Assembly: GCF_900142725.1 (NCBI RefSeq)
Contig: NZ_FRBW01000005.1
Span: 248,001-312,000, forward strand
Origin: Roseibium suaedae
GTDB taxonomy: Bacteria; Pseudomonadota; Alphaproteobacteria; Rhizobiales; Stappiaceae
Direction: 5' to 3'
Length of the DNA: 64,000 bases
The notes under the pieces are model-generated. The model searched no databases. It worked only from the letters and a program-made list of their open reading frames with translations, and had not been told where the DNA came from. This document shows, piece by piece, positions 1-8,441 of this stretch. Each line of letters begins with the position of its first letter. Position 1 is the stretch's first letter. A program made the translations under genes and the position numbers.

Positions 1-1917
1 CCGGTAAATAGCCGGCAGGGCGGAAGGCAGACGCTCCGGATTGGAAATGATCGAATAGGCGCCTCTGCCGAAGAGATAGGGGAAATAGTCCCGCGCCGCC
101 TCGTCGACTGTGACACCGAAGACCTTCAGCCCCTGTTTCCGGGCCTCCCGGATCGCGGCACGCGTATCCTCAATGCCATAGCGGCCTTCATAATAATCGA
201 TATCATTCGGCTTGCCGTCGGTGAGGATCAGCAGAAGCCGGTGCCTCTGCGGGCGATCTGCCAGCTTTGCCGCTGCATGGCGGATAGCAGCACCCATCCG
301 GGTGTATTGCCCCGGTTTCAGGGCATTGATGCGCCGGGTGACCTGTTCTCCAGCACGTTCATCAAACTCCTTCACCGTCTCGACACGCACCGCGTTGCGG
401 CGGCGGGACGTGAAGGTGAAAATGGCATGCTCATCACCGCAGGCCGTCAGGCCCTGGCTCAGCGCCAGCAAGGCTGCCTTTTCCACGTCGAGAACGCGAT
501 GCTCACCGATCCAGGCATCTGTTGAAAGCGAAACATCCATGAGCACGGCCATGGAAAGATCCCTCTCGATCGCCCGGCCGCACAGGAAGAGATTGTCGCT
601 GCCGGCCCCTCCTGCTGCCCGGTCGGCTGCCGCCCTGACCACGGCCGTCAAATCCAGATCGTCACCGTCTGGCTGGCCATGGAGCACCACACGGCGCGGG
701 CGCAAGGCCTCGAAATGACGGCGGACGGAACGGATCTGACGCCGCATGGCCTCATCCGGTTCCCAGTCCTCGCCTTGCTCTTGCGCTCTGGAGGCAATCA
801 CCCGGCAATGGTCCGGCCGGTGCGCGTTCAGCTTCCAGTCCCACTCGGGATAGGTCAGGCCACTGTCCAGCGCCCCGTCCTCCGCGTCTCCCGGAGCGAG
901 GTCCAGATCCATCTTCAGACGCACGCCGGTCTTCTGGCTGTTGGAGCCAATCGTCAGTTCAGACAAGTCATCGGCTGCCTGTTTTGCCCCTTCCTCGTCG
1001 TCCTCATCGACCCGCCTGTTCACATTCACCATCTCGGCGAGGGAAAAGATCGTCTCGAACCGGTGGAAATAGAGCGGGTCGCCCCGGTCGCTGTGGTCCG
1101 TATCCCGGCGTTCCGCCTGACGCTGCTTGGTGTCCATCGGCACGGAAGCGCCCGGCGCCTCCTCTGGTTCATCCGCACGGCCTTTCCCCTTGTCGAACCT
1201 GAGTTCCCCGAACAAGGGCACGGGCAAAAAGGGCCGGTATCCGCGGGAAGCCTTCAGAGTATCCAGGGTAACCGAAGGATCCTCGATCGCTCGCAGCAAT
1301 GGATTGTCCGAGGTTCTCTTGCCGCCCAGCATGGCTCTGATCGCCTCTTCCATCTGAGCTTCTGTCCTGGGCAACGACCGGTCAGGCCGTGCCTCCAGTG
1401 CCGCTGCCTTCAGCCGGTGATAGAGCGGCCGCAGGCCCGGCCAGGCTGTCAGCGTCGTACGGGTGGCCAGGATGGCAAGACGCAGGCGCTGGATGTCCCT
1501 GGCCAGAAGATTGTCCGGCACAGGCCCCTCCTGGTTCGAGGCAGCAATCGCCGCAGGCGCATGGGCGAACCAGGCCGCCAGCCACTCATAAAGAGCGGCA
1601 TTGTCGTGGTTATCCGGAAAGCAGTCGATCACCGGCGGCAGCCGCAGGGTTGAGGCATCCAGTACGGCGGGTGCAATCTTCTCCGTGCCAAGCCCTGCCT
1701 TGCGGAGCAAGGACAGTCTGTGATGAGAGGCCGCTGGAGCACTCTCCGTCAGCCGGATCGCACCGTCCCCTCCAAAGGCCCGGAACAAAACGCCAAGCCG
1801 GACCCGCATGTCTTTCAGATTGACCGCGGCCTCCGGGTGGCGGGGCAGGCTGGTCAGCCCGCCGACAAGCCTGTGCCAGTGTTCACCGATGAATTCTTCG
1901 GGCTCGAAGATGGACAT
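1..1917 (-). CDS. norD: NorD, VWA-domain nitric oxide reductase activation protein (3' end cut by window edge)
   Basis: The minus strand is open for 639 codons from an ATG at 1917 to the window edge. NorD works with the AAA+ protein NorQ to activate or assemble the NorCB nitric oxide reductase. The C-terminal third is a von Willebrand A domain: a DVSLST stretch (MIDAS DxSxS type) and, further on, a LTDGKPND motif are visible. The N-terminal two thirds is helical and charged, as in the CobT-like NorD family. Visible length is about that of full NorD proteins, so probably only a few residues are missing. Its ATG lies 4 bases after the norQ stop, so it is the last gene of norCBQD. Confidence 0.93.
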   Translation of the reverse strand, partial: MSIFEPEEFIGEHWHRLVGGLTSLPRHPEAAVNLKDMRVRLGVLFRAFGGDGAIRLTESAPAASHHRLSLLRKAGLGTEKIAPAVLDASTLRLPPVIDCFPDNHDNAALYEWLAAWFAHAPAAIAASNQEGPVPDNLLARDIQRLRLAILATRTTLTAWPGLRPLYHRLKAAALEARPDRSLPRTEAQMEEAIRAMLGGKRTSDNPLLRAIEDPSVTLDTLKASRGYRPFLPVPLFGELRFDKGKGRADEPEEAPGASVPMDTKQRQAERRDTDHSDRGDPLYFHRFETIFSLAEMVNVNRRVDEDDEEGAKQAADDLSELTIGSNSQKTGVRLKMDLDLAPGDAEDGALDSGLTYPEWDWKLNAHRPDHCRVIASRAQEQGEDWEPDEAMRRQIRSVRRHFEALRPRRVVLHGQPDGDDLDLTAVVRAAADRAAGGAGSDNLFLCGRAIERDLSMAVLMDVSLSTDAWIGEHRVLDVEKAALLALSQGLTACGDEHAIFTFTSRRRNAVRVETVKEFDERAGEQVTRRINALKPGQYTRMGAAIRHAAAKLADRPQRHRLLLILTDGKPNDIDYYEGRYGIEDTRAAIREARKQGLKVFGVTVDEAARDYFPYLFGRGAYSIISNPERLPSALPAIYR

Positions 1918-1921
1918 GGCA

Positions 1922-2725
1922 TCACCCCAGGGCCAGTTCAGCAACGCGGGCCAAAGCGCTCTGGATATCCGGATCGTCGCTGAGGGGCTGCAGAAGGGCC
2001 GCTTCCAGAGCTTCGGCGGGTCTCAAGCCGGACTGGATCAGAGTTGCCGCATAGACGATCAGGCGGGTGGAGGCGCCTTCTTCCAGATCCTGTCCCTTGA
2101 GATCGCGCAGCGCATTGGCCACCCGGACCAGCGGCACGCAGCGGTCCTTTGGCAGACCGCTTTCCGCCGACACGATGGCAGCTTCCGTCTCCGGATCGGG
2201 ATAGCCGAATTCCATGGCAATGAAGCGCTGGCGGGTGGAGGGTTTCAGGGATTTGAGGACGTTCTGATAGCCCGGGTTATAGGACACCACGAGCATGAAT
2301 TCCATGGGTGCAGTGAGAAGCTCGCCCGTCCGCTCGATTGGCAGGGTGCGCCGGTCGTCCGTGACCGGATGGAGGACCACGGTCACATCCTTGCGCGCTT
2401 CCACCACCTCATCGAGATAAAGGATTGCGCCCTCGCGGATGGCGCGGGTCAAGGGGCCATCGACCCAGACCGTCTCACCGCCCTTGAGCAGATAACGGCC
2501 CGTCAGATCGGCTGCGGTCAGATCATCGTGACAGGCAACCGTATAAAGCGGGCGTCCAAGCCGGGCAGCCATGTGGGCGACGAACCGCGTCTTGCCGCAA
2601 CCGGTCGGCCCCTTGAGGAGCACAGGCAACTGGTTCCGGTAGGCGTTTTCAAACAGGGCGATTTCATTGACCGCCGGGGCATAGAACGGGGCTTCTTCGG
2701 CGGACAGGGTGGCGTTCGGGATCAT
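1922..2725 (-). CDS. norQ: NorQ, MoxR/CbbQ-type AAA+ ATPase
   Basis: This is a 267-residue AAA+ ATPase of the NorQ/NirQ/CbbQ group, which uses ATP hydrolysis together with NorD to insert the non-haem iron or otherwise activate NorCB. Walker A is GPTGCGKT at residues 39-46 and Walker B is ILYLDE at about 101-106. The sensor region VVSYNPGYQN and the arginine finger region STRQRF follow, as usual in this family. The start at 2725 has GGAGC about 7 bases upstream. It sits between norB and norD in the usual norCBQD order, 78 bases after norB. Confidence 0.95.
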   Translation of the reverse strand: MIPNATLSAEEAPFYAPAVNEIALFENAYRNQLPVLLKGPTGCGKTRFVAHMAARLGRPLYTVACHDDLTAADLTGRYLLKGGETVWVDGPLTRAIREGAILYLDEVVEARKDVTVVLHPVTDDRRTLPIERTGELLTAPMEFMLVVSYNPGYQNVLKSLKPSTRQRFIAMEFGYPDPETEAAIVSAESGLPKDRCVPLVRVANALRDLKGQDLEEGASTRLIVYAATLIQSGLRPAEALEAALLQPLSDDPDIQSALARVAELALG

Positions 2726-2803
2726 GATGCGCTCCGGCTGATGGAAGGGGAGGAAAGGCTGGGGCGGACCCGGGCACAGCTGCTGCTGCGCCCGGTCCTG
2801 TTG

Positions 2804-4153
2804 CTATTCGGCAGGCTGGGCGATGGCGGAGGCCCGCACCGCGCGGCGCTCGCGCACCGGACCAAAGACGGCCCAGAGGAACATCAGCGCGGAGATCAGC
2901 ACGAGGACGCCTGCGCCCAGACGCACCCAGTAGAACGGGGCAATCTGGTCCTGGACTTCCATGTAGGACATGCCCATCACCCGCTGCAGATGCACCTGGA
3001 TTGCGCCGGCAAAGGTCAGCGCGAAAGTCATCACCGTCATGGCCCCGGTCATGATCCAGAACGAGAAGATGTTCAGGGTCTGATAATAGGGCGACTTGCC
3101 CCGCAGATAGGGCATGGCATAGGTGATGATCGCCAGGTTCAGCATCACATAGGCGCCGAAGAAGGCGAGGTGGCCGTGCGCTGCCGTCACCTGTGTCCCG
3201 TGGGTGTAGTAATTCACGAAAGACAGGGTGTGCAGGAAGCCCCAGACGCCAGCGCCGAAGAAGGCACCGACCGTGCAGCCCAGCGACCACAGCACGGCAG
3301 CCCGGTTCGGATGGTCCTTGCGGCCCCGGAACACCATGGAGAAGGCAAAGATCACCATGGCGAAGAAGGGCGCGATCTCGAGAGCGGAGAACACCGACCC
3401 AACCCACTGCCAGTAACCCGGCGCGCCAATCCAGTAGTAGTGGTGCCCGGTCCCCAGAAGACCGGAGAAGAGAGCCAGCCCGACGATGGAATAGAGCCAC
3501 TTTTCAACGACTTCCCGGTCGACGCCGGTCATCTTGATCATGAGGAAGGCAAGCACCGCCGCCATGACCAGTTCCCAGACGCCCTCGACCCAGAGATGGA
3601 CGATGTACCACCAGTAGATCTTGTCGAGTGACAGGTTGTCCGGTGCATAGAAGGCGAAGAGCCAGAAGACAGCAATGCCCCAAAGCCCCAGCAGCAGCAC
3701 GCCGGTCACCGCCGTCTTGCGGCCTTTCAGAACCGTCAGGGAGATGTTGTAGAGGAAGATCAGAGCCACCACGACGATGGCGATCTTGATCCACAGCGGC
3801 TGCTCCAGGAACTCGCGCCCCTCGTGGATGCCAAGCGTGTAGCCGGCGACGGCCGACAATGCGCCGAACATCAAGAGACCGAGCTGGATATAGGCCAGAA
3901 GCGGGCTTTCAATGTCCCGCTCGGCTTCCTCGGGCACAAGATAATAGGCCGAGCCGAAGAAACCCATCAGCAGCCACACGATCAAGGCGTTGGTGTGGAT
4001 CATGCGGATGATGTTGAAAGGCAGAAGCTCGGAGAGCGTATTCGGCAGCACATAGACGATGCCGGCCAGACCACCGGCCAGGATCTGCACCCCGAACAGG
4101 GCCATGGCACAAACGAAGTACCAGTAGGCCACCTTTTGTGAAGCGTATTTCAT
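2804..4153 (-). CDS. norB: NorB, nitric oxide reductase cytochrome b subunit
   Basis: NorB is the catalytic membrane subunit that reduces 2 NO to N2O. The 449 residues form about 12 membrane helices in the haem-copper oxidase fold. Haem and FeB ligands are all visible: His53 (MIHTN), His186 with Glu190 and Glu194 (VHLWVEGVWE), His237/His238 (GHHYY) and His326/His328 (AHGHLAFFG). The glutamates next to FeB mark it as NO reductase rather than an oxidase. Length is normal for a short-chain cNor, with no quinol-oxidising N-terminal extension. A strong GGAGGAT site lies before the ATG, and norC ends 12 bases upstream. Confidence 0.97.
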   Translation of the reverse strand: MKYASQKVAYWYFVCAMALFGVQILAGGLAGIVYVLPNTLSELLPFNIIRMIHTNALIVWLLMGFFGSAYYLVPEEAERDIESPLLAYIQLGLLMFGALSAVAGYTLGIHEGREFLEQPLWIKIAIVVVALIFLYNISLTVLKGRKTAVTGVLLLGLWGIAVFWLFAFYAPDNLSLDKIYWWYIVHLWVEGVWELVMAAVLAFLMIKMTGVDREVVEKWLYSIVGLALFSGLLGTGHHYYWIGAPGYWQWVGSVFSALEIAPFFAMVIFAFSMVFRGRKDHPNRAAVLWSLGCTVGAFFGAGVWGFLHTLSFVNYYTHGTQVTAAHGHLAFFGAYVMLNLAIITYAMPYLRGKSPYYQTLNIFSFWIMTGAMTVMTFALTFAGAIQVHLQRVMGMSYMEVQDQIAPFYWVRLGAGVLVLISALMFLWAVFGPVRERRAVRASAIAQPAE

Positions 4154-4165
4154 GATGGATCCTCC

Positions 4166-4648
4166 TCAACCGGCATCGTTGGGCGGCCAGCCCTGGGTAT
4201 CGATGCGGCTGGTCCACTCAAGGAAATCAACAAGATCGTTGAGTTCCTGGTCAGAGAGGTTGAATTGCGGCATCTGGCGGCGGCCCTCAATGCCGGAGGG
4301 CTGGGACTGCATCCAGGCGATCAGCCCGTCGCGGGCACCCTCTGGGTCATCCTTGCCGCCATAGCGGATCCAGACGTTGCCGAGTTCCGGCGCGAAATAG
4401 GCGCCTTCCCCCAGGATCGAGTGGCAGTTGATGCAAGCATGCTTTTCCCAGACATGCTTGCCGCGCACGACACTGTCATTGAGGGTGGCAACATCCGTCG
4501 AGTTGGTGAGGACGTGCCAATGGCTCTGGGCGGTGAGGCCGACAAAGACGACGAAAAAGAAGATGGAGCCGCCGTAGAAAATATTTCTCGCGGCCGATTT
4601 TGTGAAACGCTCGACCGGTGGCCGGTGCGGTTCGCTTGGTCCTGACAT
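4166..4648 (-). CDS. norC: NorC, membrane-anchored cytochrome c subunit of NO reductase
   Basis: NorC passes electrons from periplasmic cytochrome c or pseudoazurin to NorB. The protein has 160 residues: a single N-terminal anchor helix at about residues 24-42 and one class I haem c site CINCH at 72-76, with a Met in RQMPQF as the likely axial ligand. I chose the ATG at 4648 because GGGAG lies about 7 bases upstream and the product then matches normal NorC length; a longer open frame upstream has no support. It is the first gene of norCBQD, and a TTG-N8-CAA box is centred 75.5 bases upstream. Confidence 0.96.
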   Translation of the reverse strand: MSGPSEPHRPPVERFTKSAARNIFYGGSIFFFVVFVGLTAQSHWHVLTNSTDVATLNDSVVRGKHVWEKHACINCHSILGEGAYFAPELGNVWIRYGGKDDPEGARDGLIAWMQSQPSGIEGRRQMPQFNLSDQELNDLVDFLEWTSRIDTQGWPPNDAG

Positions 4649-4716
4649 TGTTATCTCCCGTTGTTGGCGGTTGCCGACGGTGAAACCACTGCTAAGGCCA
4701 AGACGCCCGGCCAACG

Positions 4717-4730
4717 TTGTGCCGGAACAA
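4717..4730. promoter_or_regulatory. Candidate NnrR/Dnr box of norCBQD
   Basis: TTGTG-CCGG-AACAA fits the TTG-N8-CAA pattern of Crp/Fnr-family NO regulators. Its centre is 75.5 bases before the norC ATG, the same distance as the box before nirK. With class II spacing (-41.5) transcription would start near 4682. The matching -10 position reads TAGCAG, a weak match. Assignment to NnrR is inference. Confidence 0.55.
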
Positions 4731-4816
4731 ACTCGCGATCAGATTTGGAAGGGTTCCAGAAAGCCCCCCACAGAAAGACGAAATGTCTTCTGGAGAAGGG
4801 AAACCATGCCGGGACG

Positions 4817-4830
4817 TTGATGCGCATCAA
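4817..4830. promoter_or_regulatory. Perfect FNR-type palindrome in the norC/ubiD divergent promoter
   Basis: TTGAT-GCGC-ATCAA is a perfect 14-base palindrome equal to the FNR/Anr consensus (TTGAT-N4-ATCAA). Its centre is 63.5 bases before the ubiD ATG. Class II spacing puts the ubiD start of transcription near 4865, with TTAAGT at the -10 position. It could also act on norC, but that gene has a closer box. The regulator could be an Fnr/Anr-type factor encoded elsewhere or NnrR. Confidence 0.6.
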
Positions 4831-4886
4831 CATCCCGAAGGCCTTGATTTGATTAAGTGCGCGGGACAAACCCTTGCGGAGTTTCC

Positions 4887-6380
4887 ATGCGCCAGCTTCC
4901 CAGTTTCCCAGACCTTCGCGCCTTCCTTGACTGGTGCGAGGCGCGGCAAGATCTGAAACCCATCCGGAGCCCGGTTTCCCTTGTCGAAGAGATGACCGCC
5001 ATCCACCGGCAAGTGCTGCTGGCAGGTGGACCGGTCCTCCGTTTCGATTCGGCGCAAACGGTTAAGGGGCTGCAGGCGGAAATGCCGGTGATCACCAATC
5101 TGTTCGGAACCCGGGAGCGGGTCGCCGCCGGGCTCGGTCTGGAACTTGAAAGCGTCCCGGTCTTCGGCGAGTTTCTCGCAGCCCTGCGCAATCCCGTCCC
5201 GCCGGAGGGCTTCAAGGATGCCTTATCCAAATGGCCGCATCTTGCCGCCGCTCTTCAGACCCGCCCCAAGCTCACGAAATCCGCGCCGGTTCAGGACGAA
5301 AGCATGGATCCGCCGGATCTGACCCGCATTCCCGTGCAGACCTGCTGGCCGGAAGATGGCGGGCCGCTGATGACCTGGCCGGTGATCCTGACCCGGCCGC
5401 AGGACAGCACGGCCGAGGACACCGGCCGCTACAATTCCGGCATCTACCGGGCGCAGGTTCTGGACAAGGACCACCTCATCCTGCGTTGGCTGGCGCATCG
5501 GGGCGGGGCAGGCCACCATCAGACTTATGAGCGGGCGGGAGAACCGATGCCTGTCGCTGTGGTTCTTGGGGCAGACCCGGCGCTTCTGCTTGCCTCAGCC
5601 TTGCCTTTGCCGGAGCATGTGTCCGAGTTGACGTTCTCCGGCGTGCTCAGAGGCCAGCGCACGCGGCTGGTTCCGGCGCGCACCATTCCCATGCTGGTTC
5701 CCGCCAATGCGGAAATCATCGTCGAAGGCTGGATCCAGCCGGGAGATACGGCCCCTGAAGGACCCTTTGGGGATCACACCGGCTATTACAATTCCGTCGA
5801 GCCCTTTCCGGTCTTGACCGTTTCCGCCATCACCCACCGCCAGAATCCGCTCTATTTGTCGACCTGGACCGGCCGGCCACCGGACGAGCCGTCAATCATC
5901 GGCGAAGTGTTCAATGATCTGGCCTTGCCGGTGATCCGCCAGCAGATCCCGGAAATTCGTGATTTCTGGCTGCCTCCAGCCGCCTGTTCCTACAGGATCG
6001 CCGTCGTCAGCATCGCCAAGCGATATGCCGGACAGGCCCGGCGGGTGATGATGGCCCTTTGGGGCCTGCTGCCCCAGTTCAGCTACACAAAGATGATCAT
6101 CGCCGTGGATGACGACATCAATCCGCGCAACTGGGATGACATCGCCTGGGCACTTGCCACACGCTACGACCCGGCCCGCGACAGCATGATCCTGGACCGC
6201 ACCCCCATGGACTATCTGGACTTTGCCTCGCCCCTCGAGGGGCTGGCCGGAAAGATCGGACTGGACGCCACCACCAAGATCGGCTCGGAAACCACCCGCG
6301 ACTTCGGCAAGGTGATGAAACTGTCGAAGGCGGCGGAAGACAGTGCCCAACGGATCCTGAAGCTGGAGGGCCTCGCATGA
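4887..6380 (+). CDS. ubiD: UbiD-family prenyl-FMN-dependent decarboxylase
   Basis: UbiD enzymes are reversible decarboxylases using prenylated FMN; the classical role is decarboxylation of 3-polyprenyl-4-hydroxybenzoate in ubiquinone synthesis. The 497 residues carry the prFMN/metal-binding region NSGIYRAQ and the EGPFGDHTGYY motif with conserved acidic and histidine residues, at usual family length. I chose the ATG at 4887 (GCGGAG upstream) over an in-frame GTG at 4857. Its stop overlaps the ubiX start by 4 bases, so enzyme and cofactor synthase are coupled. The place between nor and nos and the FNR-type box suggest use under low oxygen. Other UbiD substrates (aromatic acids) cannot be excluded. 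Confidence 0.9.
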   Translation: MRQLPSFPDLRAFLDWCEARQDLKPIRSPVSLVEEMTAIHRQVLLAGGPVLRFDSAQTVKGLQAEMPVITNLFGTRERVAAGLGLELESVPVFGEFLAALRNPVPPEGFKDALSKWPHLAAALQTRPKLTKSAPVQDESMDPPDLTRIPVQTCWPEDGGPLMTWPVILTRPQDSTAEDTGRYNSGIYRAQVLDKDHLILRWLAHRGGAGHHQTYERAGEPMPVAVVLGADPALLLASALPLPEHVSELTFSGVLRGQRTRLVPARTIPMLVPANAEIIVEGWIQPGDTAPEGPFGDHTGYYNSVEPFPVLTVSAITHRQNPLYLSTWTGRPPDEPSIIGEVFNDLALPVIRQQIPEIRDFWLPPAACSYRIAVVSIAKRYAGQARRVMMALWGLLPQFSYTKMIIAVDDDINPRNWDDIAWALATRYDPARDSMILDRTPMDYLDFASPLEGLAGKIGLDATTKIGSETTRDFGKVMKLSKAAEDSAQRILKLEGLA

Positions 6381-6937
6381 CCCGCGTCATCCTCGGCGTT
6401 TCAGGTGCTTCCGGTGCGATGTTGGCAAGAGCCTGCGCGCAGGACCTTGCCCATCGCCAGATCCTCTTCGACCTGGTGATCAGTCATGCCGCCCGGCGGA
6501 CCTTCGAGACCGAATGCACTCCGTGCGCACTGGAAGAGATGCAGAAGCTGGCGGCGAGGATCCATGAGGTCGAGGACATCGGCGCGGGCATCGCCTCTGG
6601 CTCCCATGCAATTTCCGGCATGATCGTCGCGCCATGTTCCATGCGCACGCTGGCCGCAATCGCGCACGGATTTGACGATAACCTTCTGACCCGTGCCGCA
6701 TCGGTCCAGTTGAAGGAACGCCGGCCGCTGGTGCTGCTCGCACGCGAGGCACCGCTAACCCTCGCGCATCTGCGCAACATGACACTGGTCACAGAGATGG
6801 GCGCCATTGTCATGCCGCCTGTTCCGGCCTTCTATCTCAATCCGCCGAGCCTCGAGGCCGCAGTGAACCAGATCGCCGCCCGGGCCATAGACCTTCTGCG
6901 TCTCGGCCCAGGCCGTGCAGAAGCCTGGGTCCCCTAG
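6377..6937 (+). CDS. ubiX: UbiX flavin prenyltransferase
   Basis: UbiX attaches a dimethylallyl group to FMN to make the prFMN cofactor of UbiD. The 186 residues show the N-terminal flavin-binding GVSGASG loop at residues 7-13, the APCSMRTLAAIAHG segment and LLAREAPL region typical of UbiX/Pad1. The ATG overlaps the ubiD stop (ATGA). Its own stop lies in a CTAG that also supplies the stop of the convergent nosX gene. UbiX is encoded only once in this window; whether a second copy exists elsewhere is unknown. Confidence 0.93.
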   Translation: MTRVILGVSGASGAMLARACAQDLAHRQILFDLVISHAARRTFETECTPCALEEMQKLAARIHEVEDIGAGIASGSHAISGMIVAPCSMRTLAAIAHGFDDNLLTRAASVQLKERRPLVLLAREAPLTLAHLRNMTLVTEMGAIVMPPVPAFYLNPPSLEAAVNQIAARAIDLLRLGPGRAEAWVP

Positions 6938-7866
6938 ACGATATCCGCTAGGGCGGCCTCGGGCATCCGCTTAAGGGTCTCTTCGATCTGCGAAAGCGGC
7001 ATCAGGCAAAAGGCCGTCGACAGCCCATCCGCAATGGCTGCCGAGGGAGCCGAAACGCTGACTTGCCGCCATTGCGTCCCCGCCGGAAGACCTGTGCGCG
7101 GATCGAGAATATGGCCCGTCAGGCCTTGTTGATCGAAGGTCGTTCCGAGCGGTGCAGAGGTGGCCAGAGCACGGTCCCGCAAGGACCTGGTTCCCCGGTC
7201 CCCGGCCAGAGTAACGGTCCATTCGTGACCATCGGGCTGCCCGCCGAGAGCGCGCAGCTCCCCAGTGTCGATCATGACATTAGTCAGCCCGCGCTCTGTG
7301 AGAAGCCGCGCGACCTTGTCTGCAATGAACCCTTGGGCAATGCCATTGAGCGTCAACGCCCGGCCCTTGCCTTCCAGCGAAATCCGGTCAGGGGCATAGG
7401 CAACGCCTTCCCAAGCCGACAGGGCCTTCGCCTTTTCAATGTCCTTGTCCGTGGGGCGCTGGCCGGTGCCATAATTGTCCGCATAAAGCGTCCACAGCGG
7501 CTGAACCGCTGGATTGAAGGCACCGTCTGTCTGCCGGTGAAGCAACCCGCAAAGTCCCAGGCACTCGACCAATTCAAAAGGAGGCGCGATCAGCTCGCCC
7601 TCGGCATTCAAGCGGACAAGCGCACTGTCCGTCCGGTAAAGCGAGAAAATCGCCTCGAGACGTTCGATCTCGGCCAGAACCTCGGCAAGAATGGCTTTCG
7701 CCTGCGGATGCGCCAGCGTGATGGAGGCGGCACTTCCGAGGGCCGAACCCTGCCAGCGGGAGAGAGGCGGCGTTTCGGCAGCCAAAAGAGCACCGGGCAG
7801 AGCAAGGCTGAGGGCGGATGCTCCTGCAGAAATGGACAGGAACCTGCGGCGGGAAAGGGTCGGCAT
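6934..7866 (-). CDS. nosX: NosX, ApbE-type FAD:protein FMN transferase
   Basis: NosX belongs to the ApbE family, which covalently attaches FMN to threonine in periplasmic targets; its partner here is NosR. A Tat-like signal with RRRFLS and a hydrophobic stretch starts the protein, and ApbE features such as a DTGE stretch and ADGLSTAF near the C-terminus follow. I chose the ATG at 7866 (310 residues) because GGAGG lies 5 bases upstream; in-frame GTG and ATG codons at 7881 and 7878 would overlap that site. It is the last gene of the nos operon, 11 bases after nosL. Confidence 0.93.
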   Translation of the reverse strand: MPTLSRRRFLSISAGASALSLALPGALLAAETPPLSRWQGSALGSAASITLAHPQAKAILAEVLAEIERLEAIFSLYRTDSALVRLNAEGELIAPPFELVECLGLCGLLHRQTDGAFNPAVQPLWTLYADNYGTGQRPTDKDIEKAKALSAWEGVAYAPDRISLEGKGRALTLNGIAQGFIADKVARLLTERGLTNVMIDTGELRALGGQPDGHEWTVTLAGDRGTRSLRDRALATSAPLGTTFDQQGLTGHILDPRTGLPAGTQWRQVSVSAPSAAIADGLSTAFCLMPLSQIEETLKRMPEAALADIV

Positions 7867-7877
7867 CAGAGCCTCCA

Positions 7878-8441
7878 TCACTTGGAAGGGGTGGTTTCCG
7901 GCGGCAGGAAGTTGCCGTCCGCATCAGTCTTGAAGTCGACAGGTGCCAGCACATCCTCGTCGGCAATACCGCCAAGGCGGACCACATGCCCGCCATGCTG
8001 CTTCGCAAAGGTCTCGGCATCCGCCTCAGTACCGAACGGCACGAACTCCGGAGCGCCCATGCCGCCGCCGACATCGGCGCCTGCAACGTAGAAGGCGTCA
8101 TCCGCCCGGATCCAATTATCTGCTCCCGGTTCTTCCCAGCTCTTTGCCTTGCCCATGTCGCTGACATAGACCGCCACAATGGGGCTCTCCTGCTCGGGCA
8201 TGCGCTGATAGGCAATGGCATCGCGCACCTGCGCGAAGAACAGAGGCATGCCTGTCAGGCCTTCCAGATGCACCTGGGCTTTCGGCCCCGGATGCTCCTT
8301 CAGGTTCATCTGGCAATAGAAGCCGAGCGCATTGTCTGTCATGGCGACAGGGTCCGGACGCGGAGCGGATGCTTCCGGCTGACAGCCTGCGAGGAGGAGG
8401 CCGACAAGGGCCACACCGGCAAATCGTGACAGGTGGATCAT
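7878..8441 (-). CDS. nosL: NosL, copper-binding lipoprotein
   Basis: NosL is an outer-face lipoprotein that binds Cu(I) and delivers it for NosZ cluster assembly with NosDFY. The 187 residues start with a short signal and a lipobox (LLAG-C, Cys about residue 20). The copper motif CxM is present in FYCQMN, about 25 residues after the lipid cysteine. The ATG at 8441 overlaps the nosY stop; a longer open frame lacks a signal peptide at its end. The C-terminal part (GGMGAPEFVPF, a region for handling the metal complex) is typical of the family. Confidence 0.94.
   Translation of the reverse strand: MIHLSRFAGVALVGLLLAGCQPEASAPRPDPVAMTDNALGFYCQMNLKEHPGPKAQVHLEGLTGMPLFFAQVRDAIAYQRMPEQESPIVAVYVSDMGKAKSWEEPGADNWIRADDAFYVAGADVGGGMGAPEFVPFGTEADAETFAKQHGGHVVRLGGIADEDVLAPVDFKTDADGNFLPPETTPSK

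Noticed and set aside
1808..3631. 607-codon plus-strand open frame opposite norQ/norB
   Set aside because: Antisense to two clear nor genes, composition rich in Gly/His/Arg as expected for a shadow frame, and no motif or ribosome-binding site.
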